Shown: positions 9,501-17,201 of the stretch, piece by piece
Position numbering within the stretch: the first letter of the stretch is position 1
Layout of the letters: the number at the start of each line of letters is the position of its first letter
From: a bacterium
Lineage (GTDB): Bacteria; Campylobacterota; Campylobacteria; Campylobacterales; Sulfurimonadaceae
Length of the DNA stretch: 42,553 bases
Direction of reading: 5' to 3'
Assembly: GCA_018824305.1 (NCBI GenBank)
Contig: JAHJGM010000020.1
Location: forward strand, 1-42,553
The notes under the pieces: model-generated
Told to the model about the DNA's origin: nothing
The model's input: only the letters and a program-made list of their open reading frames with translations
Databases searched by the model: none
Program-made: the position numbers and the translations under genes

Positions 9501-9817
9501 AAGTAGAAGCAAAACTATTCGCCCATATTCTTGATGAACTCAAATACAGTTATGAAATAGCTGAAAATGTTGAAGATATGAAAGCAAAATTAAAGGCCAA
9601 TAGATATAAGCTTGCACTTTTTGATAAAGAACTTCATGGATTAAAGCTTCAAGAACTAACAGAAGAGTTGAAAGGCATAAATTCTGAGGTATATTTTGTT
9701 ATGATGATTGATCCACACAGTAAAGAGGAAGAAACAGATGCACTGTATGTGCATGAAATTATAAAAAATATAGTAAATAAAGACCTATTGCGCTTAGTAT
9801 TTGAAAAATTTGTTTAA
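6503..9817 (+). CDS. Hybrid sensor histidine kinase with NIT-type periplasmic sensor
   Basis: A 1104-residue membrane kinase. TM1 is at about 10-29 and TM2 at about 312-336; the periplasmic part between them carries the NIT hallmark LDNISRERGMTIMYLG (about 57-72), seen in nitrate/nitrite-sensing domains, plus a CQAC pair at C114/C117. The cytoplasmic part has HisKA (FLANMSHEIRTPLNG, phospho-His H412) and HATPase_c with N, G1 and G2 boxes (INLLSNAVKF, DSGIGV, GGTGLGLTIS). A receiver-like domain lacking normal acidic residues (about 645-755) is followed by a true receiver (about 786-905, VFMDIQMP with D835, and the Lys in TTKPL), an acidic linker and a second degenerate receiver-like domain (about 987-1104). 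This is the BarA/ArcB-type multistep layout without its own HPt; the HPt is the upstream gene. The ligand is unknown. Confidence 0.9.
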   Translation: MQIGLKNRLRLISLFPIIILFSLASYYVYNAYSSYDSAKKLEAKLKENRYLTQLLDNISRERGMTIMYLGNSSPTTHKSLIAQRDLVDQKTSEYVAHIKNNDYLHDHTNGEANCQACKNSATVTTIMKNTQGVRKLVDEQKIDFNDVFYTTYGKAQKDILTKLENIAAIHVDEKISSLVTAYLSLVRAQEFTAAERDYISYTLARSTPLESDEINKWLAFIGKADSINYEEVDADIHKKLDDIFKSEDNTDLSNDITEERSNILEAAKKGEYDTESGIWFTMLSEKENVITQAKDIILEEMDKRAKVVQENAIKILVIAIFIWLLSIIVGILGFLLSNDIARNIKNLELVLRRVAKDTGDDEDNRNINLDTASGTAQAYQLLEDIIEQTRRDKEYAMEASEAKSMFLANMSHEIRTPLNGIVGFTELLKDTDLSEEQREFIDIIEKSSENLLEIINNILDLSKIESNKLEIEEVIFNPTDEFESAVEVYSVRASEKHIDLGCYIDPELERPIKGDPTKIKEVIINLLSNAVKFTNSGGAINVDIRRLESEQSGKIKIRFQVQDSGIGVTSEQKSRIFEAFSQADTSITRKYGGTGLGLTISSRFVELMGGQLDIESEVGHGTTFFFTLEFEEIETLNDSMKASFSNINALILDSNSKEKTQSKYLREYLDFYGVSYTSFKDIVELNTLEQQINYDLMFVDYDFANEEDLVNYAKSPEAMILITKSYYMKKIESLGLSLFKTLYEPLNTSKLKSVLENYDSSSFNEQKNKRARRKKFDERSSKFTARALVAEDNIINQKLIKRTLEDLGITVTLANNGLEAFQKRKSGNFDIVFMDIQMPVLDGVEATQEILDYEEDFNLPHVPIVALTANALKGDRERFLSHGLDEYTTKPLVRSEIISILNHFLADLIVDVKSYKAPIALNSEEKAQEDKNTTTPTEIEQSVLESTPIAEVEDTVSLEEIIKPEIDTVEDETSLEPEITVVSHEDKPYMSDILLTKKNKVEAKLFAHILDELKYSYEIAENVEDMKAKLKANRYKLALFDKELHGLKLQELTEELKGINSEVYFVMMIDPHSKEEETDALYVHEIIKNIVNKDLLRLVFEKFV

Positions 9818-9830
9818 TCAAGGATGAGAG

Positions 9831-10208
9831 ATGTCAGATAAAAAATTAAAAATATTAGCTGTAGATGATGATATGATCAATCTAAAGCTATTAAAATCCA
9901 TGCTGCTTAAACAGGATAATGTTTCTGAAGTAGTAGAAGCTAGAAACGGTGCGGATGCGATAGGAATATTAAAATCCACTAATGATATCGATATTATACT
10001 TTTAGACATTATAATGCCGGTTATGGGTGGATTAGAGATGTTAAAAGTAGTGCGTGCAGATGAAAATCTACAACAGATGCCTGTCATAATGCTGACAACA
10101 GATGAAACAAAGAAAAGTGAAGCTTTAGAAAGTGGAGCAAACGGCTTTTTAATGAAGCCTGTTCGCGCTCATGACTTAACAGACCAAATAAAAAAGCTAT
10201 CTATATAA
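9831..10208 (+). CDS. Single-domain response regulator (CheY-like receiver)
   Basis: A 125-residue stand-alone receiver domain. The acidic pocket VDDD (about 11-14), phospho-acceptor D59 in LLDIIMPVMGG, the switch Thr in MLTTDE (about 86-91) and the conserved Lys in FLMKPVRA (about 109) are all present, so it should accept phosphate. There is no DNA-binding or enzymatic output domain, so it must act by binding another protein or serve as a phosphate sink. It closes the PAS/HPt/kinase operon, 13 bases after the kinase, with an AAGGA Shine-Dalgarno. The most likely donor is H311 of the two-HPt protein. It could instead act on the flagellar motor like CheY; I see no chemotaxis genes nearby to decide. 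Confidence 0.9.
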   Translation: MSDKKLKILAVDDDMINLKLLKSMLLKQDNVSEVVEARNGADAIGILKSTNDIDIILLDIIMPVMGGLEMLKVVRADENLQQMPVIMLTTDETKKSEALESGANGFLMKPVRAHDLTDQIKKLSI

Positions 10209-10225
10209 ATAAAACTTCATTATAA

Positions 10226-12647
10226 TTAAACAAGTGCCAACTTAAGCACTTGTTCTATACGCGTCACTCCGATTATCTCTAAATCGTCCCTGATCTCTTT
10301 TGGAATATCATCAAGATCTCTCTCATAATTTTTTTGGGGAATCACCACTGTCGTCATACCCGCTTTATGAGCTGCGATAAGTTTCTCTTTTAGTCCGCCT
10401 ATAGGCAAGACGTCTCCACGTAAAGAGACCTCTCCGGTCATCGCAAGATCTGAGCGAACTTTTTTCGAACTTAGAATAGAAGCCATAACCGTCGTCATTG
10501 CGATTCCCGCACTTGGTCCATCTTTTGGAGTAGCACCATCAGGGACATGAACGTGAAGATCATATCTTTTATACACTTCACTTGCATCGATGACACTGTT
10601 TTCCTCTTCCTCTTTATGATTTACAGGGATATTGTCTAATGAAATTTCAATCTTTTTTTCATCTATCAATGTTTTAACAACACTCAAAGCGATTCTTGCC
10701 GATTCTTTCATAACATCGCCAAGGCTACCTGTGAGCTGCATATTACCTTTGCCTTTTATGCGAATAGACTCTAGTTTCAATACATCTCCGCCTACACTTG
10801 TCCATGCCAATCCGTTTACCATACCTATAACAGGGATCCTATCGGTTTTTTCTATTTCAAATACGCTTTTATCAAAAAACTCTTTTAAATTTTTTATCGA
10901 TACAGAGACTTTTGACTGATCAGGATGTTGAAGCAGTATTTTTGCTGCTTTTCTTGTCAAGTCTGCAATTCTACGTCTTAGATTTCTTACACCCCGCTTC
11001 ACGAGTATATTTATCAATGATCTCATGCAAAGCAGTTTTTGAGACTACAAGTTCTGAAGTCTTAAGACCATGTTTTTTTATCTCTTGCGGTAATAAATAG
11101 CGTTTTGCTATCTCAAACTTTTCTTGAGGTGTATAACTAGTAACTGTTATAAACTCCATTCTATCTCTCAGAGGTGCCGGTATACCTCCCACATCATTCG
11201 CTGTAGCGATAAATATCACATCTCTAAGGTCTATGTTGAAGTTTAGATAATAATCTCTAAACTCTTTATTTTGCTCAGGATCTAAAATCTCCAAAAGTAC
11301 GGCAGTCGGATCACCTCGATGAGAACGTGCGACTTTATCTATCTCATCTAACACAATAACAGGATTCATCTTTTTAGCGTCTATGAGTCCTTGTGTGATG
11401 CGTCCTGGCATCGCACCGATATAGGTACGTCTGTGCCCACGCAATTCGTTAACATCTTCAAGCCCGCCAAGTGCGATGCGCACAAGTGGACGATGAAGTG
11501 CTTTTGCAATAGAGTTAGCTAAAGATGTTTTACCCACACCAGGAGGTCCGTTGAAACATAAAATCGCTCCGGCACTATCACCCTCTTTCTTGCCTCTAAG
11601 TTCAAGCAGCTCTTTTACGGCAAAATATTCTACGACTCTCTCTTTTGGTTTTTTAAGTGAAAAATGGTCTTCGTCAAGCTGTTTTTCGACATTTTCTATT
11701 TTTAACGATTTCTTTGCCATCTCTCCAAAAGGTATGTCAAGCGTCCACTCCAAATAGGTCTGTATCATCCCTGCATCGGCAGAATCAGGGTGCATCCTTG
11801 CATATCTTTCGATCTGTTTATTTATCTCTTTGTAGGCATCTTCACCCATTTTCTCTTTTTTTGCAGCTAATTTTTTACGATACTCTTCTATCTCCTCTTC
11901 ACGCTGCGTATCTGTTCCAAGTTCTCTTTGTATCTGTTTTAACTGCTCTTTTAAAAAGTACTCTTTATTGACTTTCTCTATTTTAGAGTGAACTTTGTTT
12001 CTTATCTCTTTTTGCAGTTTATTTGCTTCTATCTCTTCAATAAGATAATCGATAAGTATTAGAAACCTATTTTCAATATTTGTTTCGGAAAAAAGTTTAT
12101 AAGCCTGCTCTTTTTTCAGTTTGATACTGCTGCATATCAGATCGACAATGCGATTGTACTCATGATTTTCCTCTATAGTGCGAAGAAGATCGGGTGGAAA
12201 ATAGCTGCTTACTTGAGAAAGGGCACGGACCTTTTCCCTTACGACTTCAAGTACTGCATCCATTCTGAGTTCATTAGCCACACTTGAGTTCAGTACATTT
12301 ACATTTGCGATAAGCGGTGAATCGCTTACATGTGACAATATCTCTCCGCGGGCAAGACCCTGAAAAAGAACTTTTACCCTGCCATCAGGCAGTGCTACTT
12401 TTCTCATGATCGAACCTATAACCCCGACCTTATATAAAGAATCAAAATCTCTTTTACCCTCATGATCAGGTCGTGTCGAGCAAACTATGACCAATGTGTT
12501 TTCATCCATTGCTTTATTTGCAGCAGCTATATTACTTTCATCACTTAAAAAAAGCGGAGATATCATAAACGGGTATAAAAATATTTCATCTTCTGCTATA
12601 ACGGGAATATTTGTAGGAAATTCACTATAATTACTTAATTGCATCAT
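10226..12647 (-). pseudogene. lon: ATP-dependent protease Lon, interrupted by a one-base frameshift
   Basis: Lon is a hexameric cytoplasmic AAA+ serine protease that degrades damaged and regulatory proteins. Both halves are recognisable: an N-terminal substrate-binding domain (FLYPFMISPLFL), Walker A GPPGVGKT, Walker B VIVLDEIDK, then in another frame the protease domain with the catalytic Ser in KDGPSAGIAM (codon 10511-10513) and the Lys region GGLKEKLIAAHKAG. The frames meet at a run of four G on the coding strand (10992-10995): with three G it would read TREAGVRNLRRRIADL as in the family, but with four it reads TREAGCKKSKT and stops at 10971. All other parts are intact and the repaired length of about 807 residues is normal, so a base-calling error or very recent mutation is likely. 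The start is ATG 12647 with GGAG 6 bases upstream; it overlaps bamD. Confidence 0.9.
10229..10254. terminator. Hairpin between the convergent regulator and lon genes
   Basis: Perfect 9-bp stem AACAAGTGC / GCACTTGTT with an 8-base loop, covering the last codons of lon. It is well placed to end transcription in both directions. The U-tract is weak on both sides, so its efficiency is uncertain. Confidence 0.45.
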
Positions 12648-13395
12648 TTTCTTCTCCATCACTTGTCATATTATCATCACTTTGAACACTGTTTCTTGAA
12701 ACAACACTGCGCGTATGAGGTATGATCGCTCCATACCAGCTGGCTGTTCCATCACCCTCAAACCACTCTCTATACCATGGAGTATTCGCACGATCGACTT
12801 CATCCCACTTGATCCAAGGCTGAGGCAATATCTCTCTATAATATTTGGCACTTTTTGGTTTATCGATTCTGTCATAAAGCAATGCGATCGTTTCATTTAA
12901 AGCGGCTCTTGCCAAATACAATCTTGTCAGCATCGTATCTATAACAGGATAGTACTCTGAATTTGGATATTTCGATTCAAAGCTTTTTGCCCCTTCGATC
13001 GCTTCATCAATGAATGCCTGATCACGACGAGGATTTGGAAGAGACATGTACTTGACTTTTATCTTTAAAAACTCCGAATACTCTTTTTCATTAACATTGG
13101 CATATCTGCTTATATATTCATCCAAAAAATGTTCGCTAAGCAGATATTCTTCGCTGTTCATGTGAGCAACGGCAAGCAGGAATGTCGCTTCTCTAAGCAA
13201 AGGAGACCCGATGTGTTCTCCCTGTAAAGAACTATAATAGCTATCCGCTTTTTCCAAGTTGCCGTTGGAAACATTCTCTATTATCTTAGAGTACCAGTAC
13301 ATTGCAGGTTTATTGTATTCATCGTCATTTTTACTACATCCCGTAAAAAGTATGAAGATAAAAAATAGGGGTAATAGTGTTTTTGTCAGTATCAA
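12631..13395 (-). CDS. bamD: Outer membrane assembly lipoprotein BamD
   Basis: BamD is the essential lipoprotein partner of BamA in outer-membrane beta-barrel insertion. The protein has a lipoprotein signal peptide ending in LFTGC (Cys19) and helical TPR-like repeats: YWYSKIIENVSNGNLEKADSYY, REATFLLAVAHMNSEEYLLSEHFLDEYISRY, then ESKYPNSEYYPVIDTMLTRL, the typical hydrophobic pattern. The C-terminal tail (after about 195) is specific to this lineage. The start is TTG at 13395 with AAGGA 6 bases upstream; there is no better ATG before the signal peptide. The last 17 bases overlap lon, so the two genes are probably co-transcribed; BamD next to Lon is an arrangement I recall from Helicobacter and Campylobacter. 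Confidence 0.88.
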   Translation of the reverse strand: MILTKTLLPLFFIFILFTGCSKNDDEYNKPAMYWYSKIIENVSNGNLEKADSYYSSLQGEHIGSPLLREATFLLAVAHMNSEEYLLSEHFLDEYISRYANVNEKEYSEFLKIKVKYMSLPNPRRDQAFIDEAIEGAKSFESKYPNSEYYPVIDTMLTRLYLARAALNETIALLYDRIDKPKSAKYYREILPQPWIKWDEVDRANTPWYREWFEGDGTASWYGAIIPHTRSVVSRNSVQSDDNMTSDGEENDAIK

Positions 13396-13459
13396 ATTAG
13401 GTCCTTCAAATATAAGAGTGTTATTTTATCGCAAATTCTTGTTACACAACATTAATCAG

Positions 13460-13488
13460 TTACCAATTTAATTCAAATATGCTACAAT
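13460..13488 (+). promoter_or_regulatory. Sigma70-type promoter of fliW-proC
   Basis: TTACCA (13460-13465) is spaced exactly 17 bases from TACAAT (13483-13488), the latter with an upstream TG (TGCTACAAT, extended -10). Transcription would begin near 13495, giving a short leader of about 24 bases before the fliW ATG. Confidence 0.6.
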
Positions 13489-13518
13489 ATTGCCAATGTT
13501 TATTATAAAGGTTTATTT

Positions 13519-13905
13519 ATGATATTTGAGATAAAAAGTCCGTTGTTAGGTTTTGAAAACATTACAAGTATGGAGTTGAAAAAGATAGATGATGTCTTTG
13601 CAAGACTTCAAGTTGTAGATGCGAACGAACCATCATTTACACTTATAAACCCTTTTGTATTACGTGAATATGATTTTGAGATCCCGACTGCAATACAAAT
13701 ATTGATGGAAGTAAATGAGACATCTAATCTTTTAATCTATAATATGTTAATTATCAATACTCCGATAGAAGAATCTTTTGTTAATTTTGTAGGTCCTTTG
13801 GTCTTCAACCTCGATAATAATACGATGGCACAAGTCATTTTGGCTGACAACTCCCCATACGCAGTCGCGGAAAAGCTTTCAAACTTCTTGCATAAAGACA
13901 AATAA
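13519..13905 (+). CDS. fliW: Flagellar assembly factor FliW
   Basis: FliW binds flagellin and antagonises the translational repressor CsrA, linking flagellin translation to filament assembly. The 128-residue protein has the family pattern: FEIKSPLLGFENITSMEL near the start, then ANEPSFTLINPFVLREYDFEIP, the hallmark NPF-Y-F segment, and LLIYNMLIINTPIEESFVNFVGPLVFNLDNNTMAQVIL. The length is typical. It shares its last base with the first of proC (ATAATGAATAA), so the two genes are coupled. No csrA or flagellin gene is in the window. The promoter upstream looks like a housekeeping one rather than sigma54 or sigma28. Confidence 0.93.
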   Translation: MIFEIKSPLLGFENITSMELKKIDDVFARLQVVDANEPSFTLINPFVLREYDFEIPTAIQILMEVNETSNLLIYNMLIINTPIEESFVNFVGPLVFNLDNNTMAQVILADNSPYAVAEKLSNFLHKDK

Positions 13906-14666
13906 TGAATAAGCAAATCACACTTATCGGAAATGGGAATATGGCCTTTGCTATAGCATCAGGTCTAGCCTCTTCGTACGATATTGAAGTTGTCGGAAGA
14001 GATATTCAAAAGCTTGAAGAATTTGAAGAGAAACTAAAAAGTGTTATTAAAAAAACAGTTTATCCCGAATTTGATGCAAAAGACAAGAGTTTGATCTTAT
14101 GCGTCAAACCTGCAAATATCACATCAATGAAAACAATGATAAAGGGAAAAGCTAAAAACCTCTATTCTGTTTTAGCCGGAACATCTATCGACGTTCTCAA
14201 AGAAAACATCGATGCAGAAAGCTATGTAAGAACCATGCCTAATCTTGCTGCAAACATAAAAAAATCGATGACAACTCTCACCGGTGATCTTGCATGTAAA
14301 GATGATGCCCTTGAGATATTCAGCTCTATCGGTTACACATTGTGGGTGGCTTCTGAAAAAGAGCTCAATATTGCCACTGCAGTTGCAGGAAGTGGCCCTG
14401 CTTACTTGGCCCTGATCGCTGAAGCACTTGCCGATGGCGGTGTTAAACAGGGACTAAAACGTGACGATGCGATGCAGCTTGTCCGCGGTCTATTTGCGGG
14501 ATTTGGCGATATCATTCAGGATGTTCACCCGGCGCTCTTTAAAGATGCCGTAATGAGTCCTGGCGGTACTACTGCTGCGGGATACAGTGCATTAGAGGAA
14601 AACGGTGTTAGAATCGGTTGTATAAAAGCTGTAGAAGCTGCTTATAAAAAAGCAACTGAATTATAA
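13905..14666 (+). CDS. proC: Pyrroline-5-carboxylate reductase ProC
   Basis: ProC reduces pyrroline-5-carboxylate to L-proline with NAD(P)H, the last step of proline synthesis in the cytoplasm. The N-terminal Rossmann motif LIGNGNMAFAIASGL (about 6-20) differs slightly from the usual GxGxMA. The C-terminal dimer and active-site region is well conserved: GSGPAYLALIAEALADGGVK (about 161-180) and MSPGGTTAAGYSALE (about 223-237), the ProC signature. At 253 residues it is a little shorter than the usual 265-275. It is joined to fliW with a one-base overlap and is followed by a hairpin at 14676. Rossmann, SGPAY and SPGGTT blocks together leave little doubt. Confidence 0.95.
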   Translation: MNKQITLIGNGNMAFAIASGLASSYDIEVVGRDIQKLEEFEEKLKSVIKKTVYPEFDAKDKSLILCVKPANITSMKTMIKGKAKNLYSVLAGTSIDVLKENIDAESYVRTMPNLAANIKKSMTTLTGDLACKDDALEIFSSIGYTLWVASEKELNIATAVAGSGPAYLALIAEALADGGVKQGLKRDDAMQLVRGLFAGFGDIIQDVHPALFKDAVMSPGGTTAAGYSALEENGVRIGCIKAVEAAYKKATEL

Positions 14667-14675
14667 AAGTTACAT

Positions 14676-14718
14676 GTAAGAGATTTTCTCTTACTTTCGT
14701 ATAGGCGAGAAGCCTATA
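14676..14718. terminator. Two hairpins between convergent proC and pckA
   Basis: The first stem is GTAAGAGA / TCTCTTAC (14676-14694, 3-base loop), immediately after a TACATGTA octamer at 14671 and followed by TTTCG. The second is TATAGGC / GCCTATA (14700-14718), covering the pckA stop codon. Together they probably end transcription from both sides. Confidence 0.65.
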
Positions 14719-16294
14719 ATTTCGGTCCTGCTTCTGAAAAATCAAACTCAGCATCTTCTGTCTGATACTTTTTAAAATTTTCTATAAACATCGCTGCTAA
14801 TGTATCACGAGTATGATCAAATGCATCTTTGTCTGCCCAAGCGTTACGAGGGTTTAAAATACTTGGATTGATATCTCCAAGTGTTTTTGGAACTGCAAGA
14901 CCGAATGTTTTTGTTATATCAAACTCACTGTGTTTGATACTTCCGTCTAGAATTGCATTGATACATGCACGGGTATCTTTGATGCTCATACGTTTGCCGA
15001 CACCCGGTCCGCCACCGCTCCATCCTGTATTGACAAGATAAACATGAACATCGTGTTCATCTATCTTTTCACCAAGCAGTTTTGCATACACTGTCGGATG
15101 TAACGGTAAGAACGCTTCACCAAAACAAGCACTGAATGTCGCAACAGGCTTAGTGATACCGCGCTCTGTACCTGCTACTTTTGCAGTATATCCGCTTAAG
15201 AAATAATACATCGCCTGCTCTTTTGTAAGTTTGCTCACAGGAGGAAGAACACCAAAAGCATCTGCTGTTAAGAATATGATATTTTGTGCATGTCCGCCCA
15301 TAAGAGAGGGCTCATGATTTTCTATGTGATCGATCGGATAGGAAACGCGGGTATTTTCTGTTTTTGAGCTACTTGAGTAATCAACTGTACCTTCATGGTC
15401 GGTTACCACATTTTCTAAAAGAGCTCCTCTTTTGATAGCTCCATAGATCTCCGGCTCGCTGTTTGGATCAAGATTGATGACCTTGGCGTAACATCCGCCT
15501 TCAAAGTTGAAGACTCCATGCTCATCCCAACCATGCTCGTCATCACCGATAAGACGACGTTCAGGGTCTGTAGAAAGGGTGGTCTTGCCTGTTCCGCTAA
15601 GTCCAAAGAAAAGAGCTGTATCATTATCTTTTCCGATATTGGCAGAACAATGCATAGAAAGCTTGCCTTGTAAAGGCAGCCAGTAGTTCATCATTGAGAA
15701 GATACCTTTTTTAAGCTCTCCTCCATACCAAGTCCCCCCGATAATGGCCATATTGTTTTCAATATCAAACAAGACAAACACTTCAGAGTTAAGACAATGC
15801 TCTTGCCATTTATCATTTACTGCTTTACATGCATTAAAAACTGTGAAATTTGGCTTAAACCCTTTAAGTTCATTTTCACTTGGACGTATAAACATATTTT
15901 TTACAAAGTGTGATTGCCATGCAATTTCCGTAATAAAGCGAATCGAATGTTTACTTGCAACACTCGCACCCGTAAAAACATCCGTTACGTAGAGATCTTT
16001 GCCTGAGAGTTGTTGCTTGGAAAGCTCAAAGAGTTCGTCAAAGATCTTTTTACTGATCTTTTGATTTACATTACCCCATGCAATATATTTGTTTGAGGGT
16101 TCTTGATCTACAAAATATTTATCTTTAGGACTACGACCTGTAAATACACCTGTATCTACAGCAGTAGCACCGCTACTTGTCATAGTACATTCATTATTGT
16201 CCAACTCGTGTTTTATTAAATCATCATAACTTAAATTATAATATATGCTGCCTATATTTTTCAGTCCAAGTTGTTCAAGTTCTTTAGAATCCAT
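14714..16294 (-). CDS. pckA: Phosphoenolpyruvate carboxykinase (ATP)
   Basis: Converts oxaloacetate and ATP to PEP and CO2, feeding gluconeogenesis; in autotrophic Campylobacterota it draws carbon from the reverse TCA cycle. The 526-residue protein has the family P-loop [13 protein letters not shown] (about 227-239), the metal-binding stretch [18 protein letters not shown], the N-terminal substrate motif [11 protein letters not shown] (about 50-60) and the adenine-site segment [16 protein letters not shown]. The length is standard for the ATP-dependent type. A GAAGG Shine-Dalgarno sits upstream of the ATG. A -10 at 16351-16346 gives a leader of about 45 bases. It is transcribed alone. Confidence 0.97.
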   Translation of the reverse strand: MDSKELEQLGLKNIGSIYYNLSYDDLIKHELDNNECTMTSSGATAVDTGVFTGRSPKDKYFVDQEPSNKYIAWGNVNQKISKKIFDELFELSKQQLSGKDLYVTDVFTGASVASKHSIRFITEIAWQSHFVKNMFIRPSENELKGFKPNFTVFNACKAVNDKWQEHCLNSEVFVLFDIENNMAIIGGTWYGGELKKGIFSMMNYWLPLQGKLSMHCSANIGKDNDTALFFGLSGTGKTTLSTDPERRLIGDDEHGWDEHGVFNFEGGCYAKVINLDPNSEPEIYGAIKRGALLENVVTDHEGTVDYSSSSKTENTRVSYPIDHIENHEPSLMGGHAQNIIFLTADAFGVLPPVSKLTKEQAMYYFLSGYTAKVAGTERGITKPVATFSACFGEAFLPLHPTVYAKLLGEKIDEHDVHVYLVNTGWSGGGPGVGKRMSIKDTRACINAILDGSIKHSEFDITKTFGLAVPKTLGDINPSILNPRNAWADKDAFDHTRDTLAAMFIENFKKYQTEDAEFDFSEAGPKL

Positions 16295-16345
16295 ATTTTG
16301 CCTTCAAAATTTATACAATGTTAATTAAAACATTTTGAATGTGAA

Positions 16346-16351
16346 ATTATA
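16346..16351 (-). promoter_or_regulatory. -10 box of pckA
   Basis: On the minus strand, TATAAT (16351 to 16346) in the context GTGTATAATTTC lies 51 bases before the pckA ATG. The matching -35 region is poor. The rest of the 175-base gap 16295-16469 is AT-rich and holds no other feature I can support. Confidence 0.5.
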
Positions 16352-16469
16352 CACTGAGATAACCTAAATTAAAAGTAAAAATTATAAACTTTTTAAATCT
16401 TTGGCAACTTGAGAGGATATATGAACGTTCACTCTTTGTGAGTTTCTCTAAAAATCAATATGTGTCAAA

Positions 16470-17060
16470 TCACTCCATTTGGAATCTATAAATAAAACTT
16501 GCATAGCCGTTTATCATATGATCAAACTTTGCGACTGCAGTCGTAGATGCATTTGTATAATCATAACCGATATACATATAGCGGGCGCCTATCTCAAAAT
16601 CCAATGCTTCCATCAGATGAAGATTAACACCGATATCACCGCCGTAATAATCTTTTTTATCACTCACTTTGGCGACTGTCGTATCTGCTTCATACTTAAA
16701 ATTCATAACCCCTACATTGAATCCTACAAATATATTCATATAGTTTGATACATTCATAAGGTACTGAGCTTCTGCACCCGTACAATACGCGTAATCAAAT
16801 CCGGAGATACTGTAATAACGGGCACTTAAGAACAAACGATAATCATCTGTCTGGGCACCAAGTTTCAAAGCACCCTCTCCAAAACTTTTATTTTCTGTTT
16901 TTTTGCCTGCAACTAAACCGTGTTCAAAATCAAAACTGCCGTAGCCGCCTTCAATACCTATGAGGCTGAATGTATTGTCACCAAACTCATCTACACTAGC
17001 GTACGCTGTTGCAGTTATAAGCACTAAAGAAGCCAAAACGACTGTTAATAATCTTTTCAT
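16470..17060 (-). CDS. Small outer-membrane beta-barrel protein
   Basis: A 196-residue secreted protein: Sec signal peptide MKRLLTVVLASLVLITATAYA with cleavage after about residue 21, then alternating hydrophobic/polar strands (YRLFLSARYYSISGF, MNIFVGFNVGVMNFKYEA, LDFEIGARYMYIGYDY, INGYASFIYRFQ) and an aromatic C-terminus. This is the pattern of an 8-strand OmpA/OmpW-sized barrel. Function is not known; small barrels serve as minor porins, adhesins or lipid carriers. The Shine-Dalgarno AAGGAG precedes the ATG. The most notable point is a sigma54-like promoter about 120 bases upstream (17181-17196), while other genes here have sigma70-type -10 boxes. Confidence 0.8.
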   Translation of the reverse strand: MKRLLTVVLASLVLITATAYASVDEFGDNTFSLIGIEGGYGSFDFEHGLVAGKKTENKSFGEGALKLGAQTDDYRLFLSARYYSISGFDYAYCTGAEAQYLMNVSNYMNIFVGFNVGVMNFKYEADTTVAKVSDKKDYYGGDIGVNLHLMEALDFEIGARYMYIGYDYTNASTTAVAKFDHMINGYASFIYRFQME

Positions 17061-17180
17061 AGTGTAAACTCCTTATGATGGTCATAAAAAGATAATCAAT
17101 ATTTCACTCTATGCTATTTAAAATAAGCGATTTGAAAAATATCACACTCTTTTTTATCTATACCAAGTTACATCAAGAAA

Positions 17181-17196
17181 AGCAATTTTTATGCCA
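17181..17196 (-). promoter_or_regulatory. Sigma54 (RpoN)-like -24/-12 promoter
   Basis: On the minus strand, TGGCATAAAAATTGCT matches the sigma54 consensus TGGCAC-N5-TTGCW at all but one core base, with exactly 10 bases between the GG and GC dinucleotides. It lies in the gap between the flavoprotein stop (17202) and the outer-membrane protein start (17060). The leader would be about 110 bases. Confidence 0.55.
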
Positions 17197-17201
17197 TTCT
17201 T

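Noticed and set aside
10226-11026. A separate short gene for the Lon protease domain
   Set aside because: Its amino end aligns with the interior of Lon and the two frames join at a G run, so it is one broken gene and not two.
13481-13495. A second sigma54-like site on the minus strand (TGGCAATATTGTAGC) upstream of bamD
   Set aside because: GG and GC are correctly spaced, but the -12 element is TAGC rather than TTGC, it coincides with the fliW -10 box, and bamD is an essential gene unlikely to depend on RpoN.
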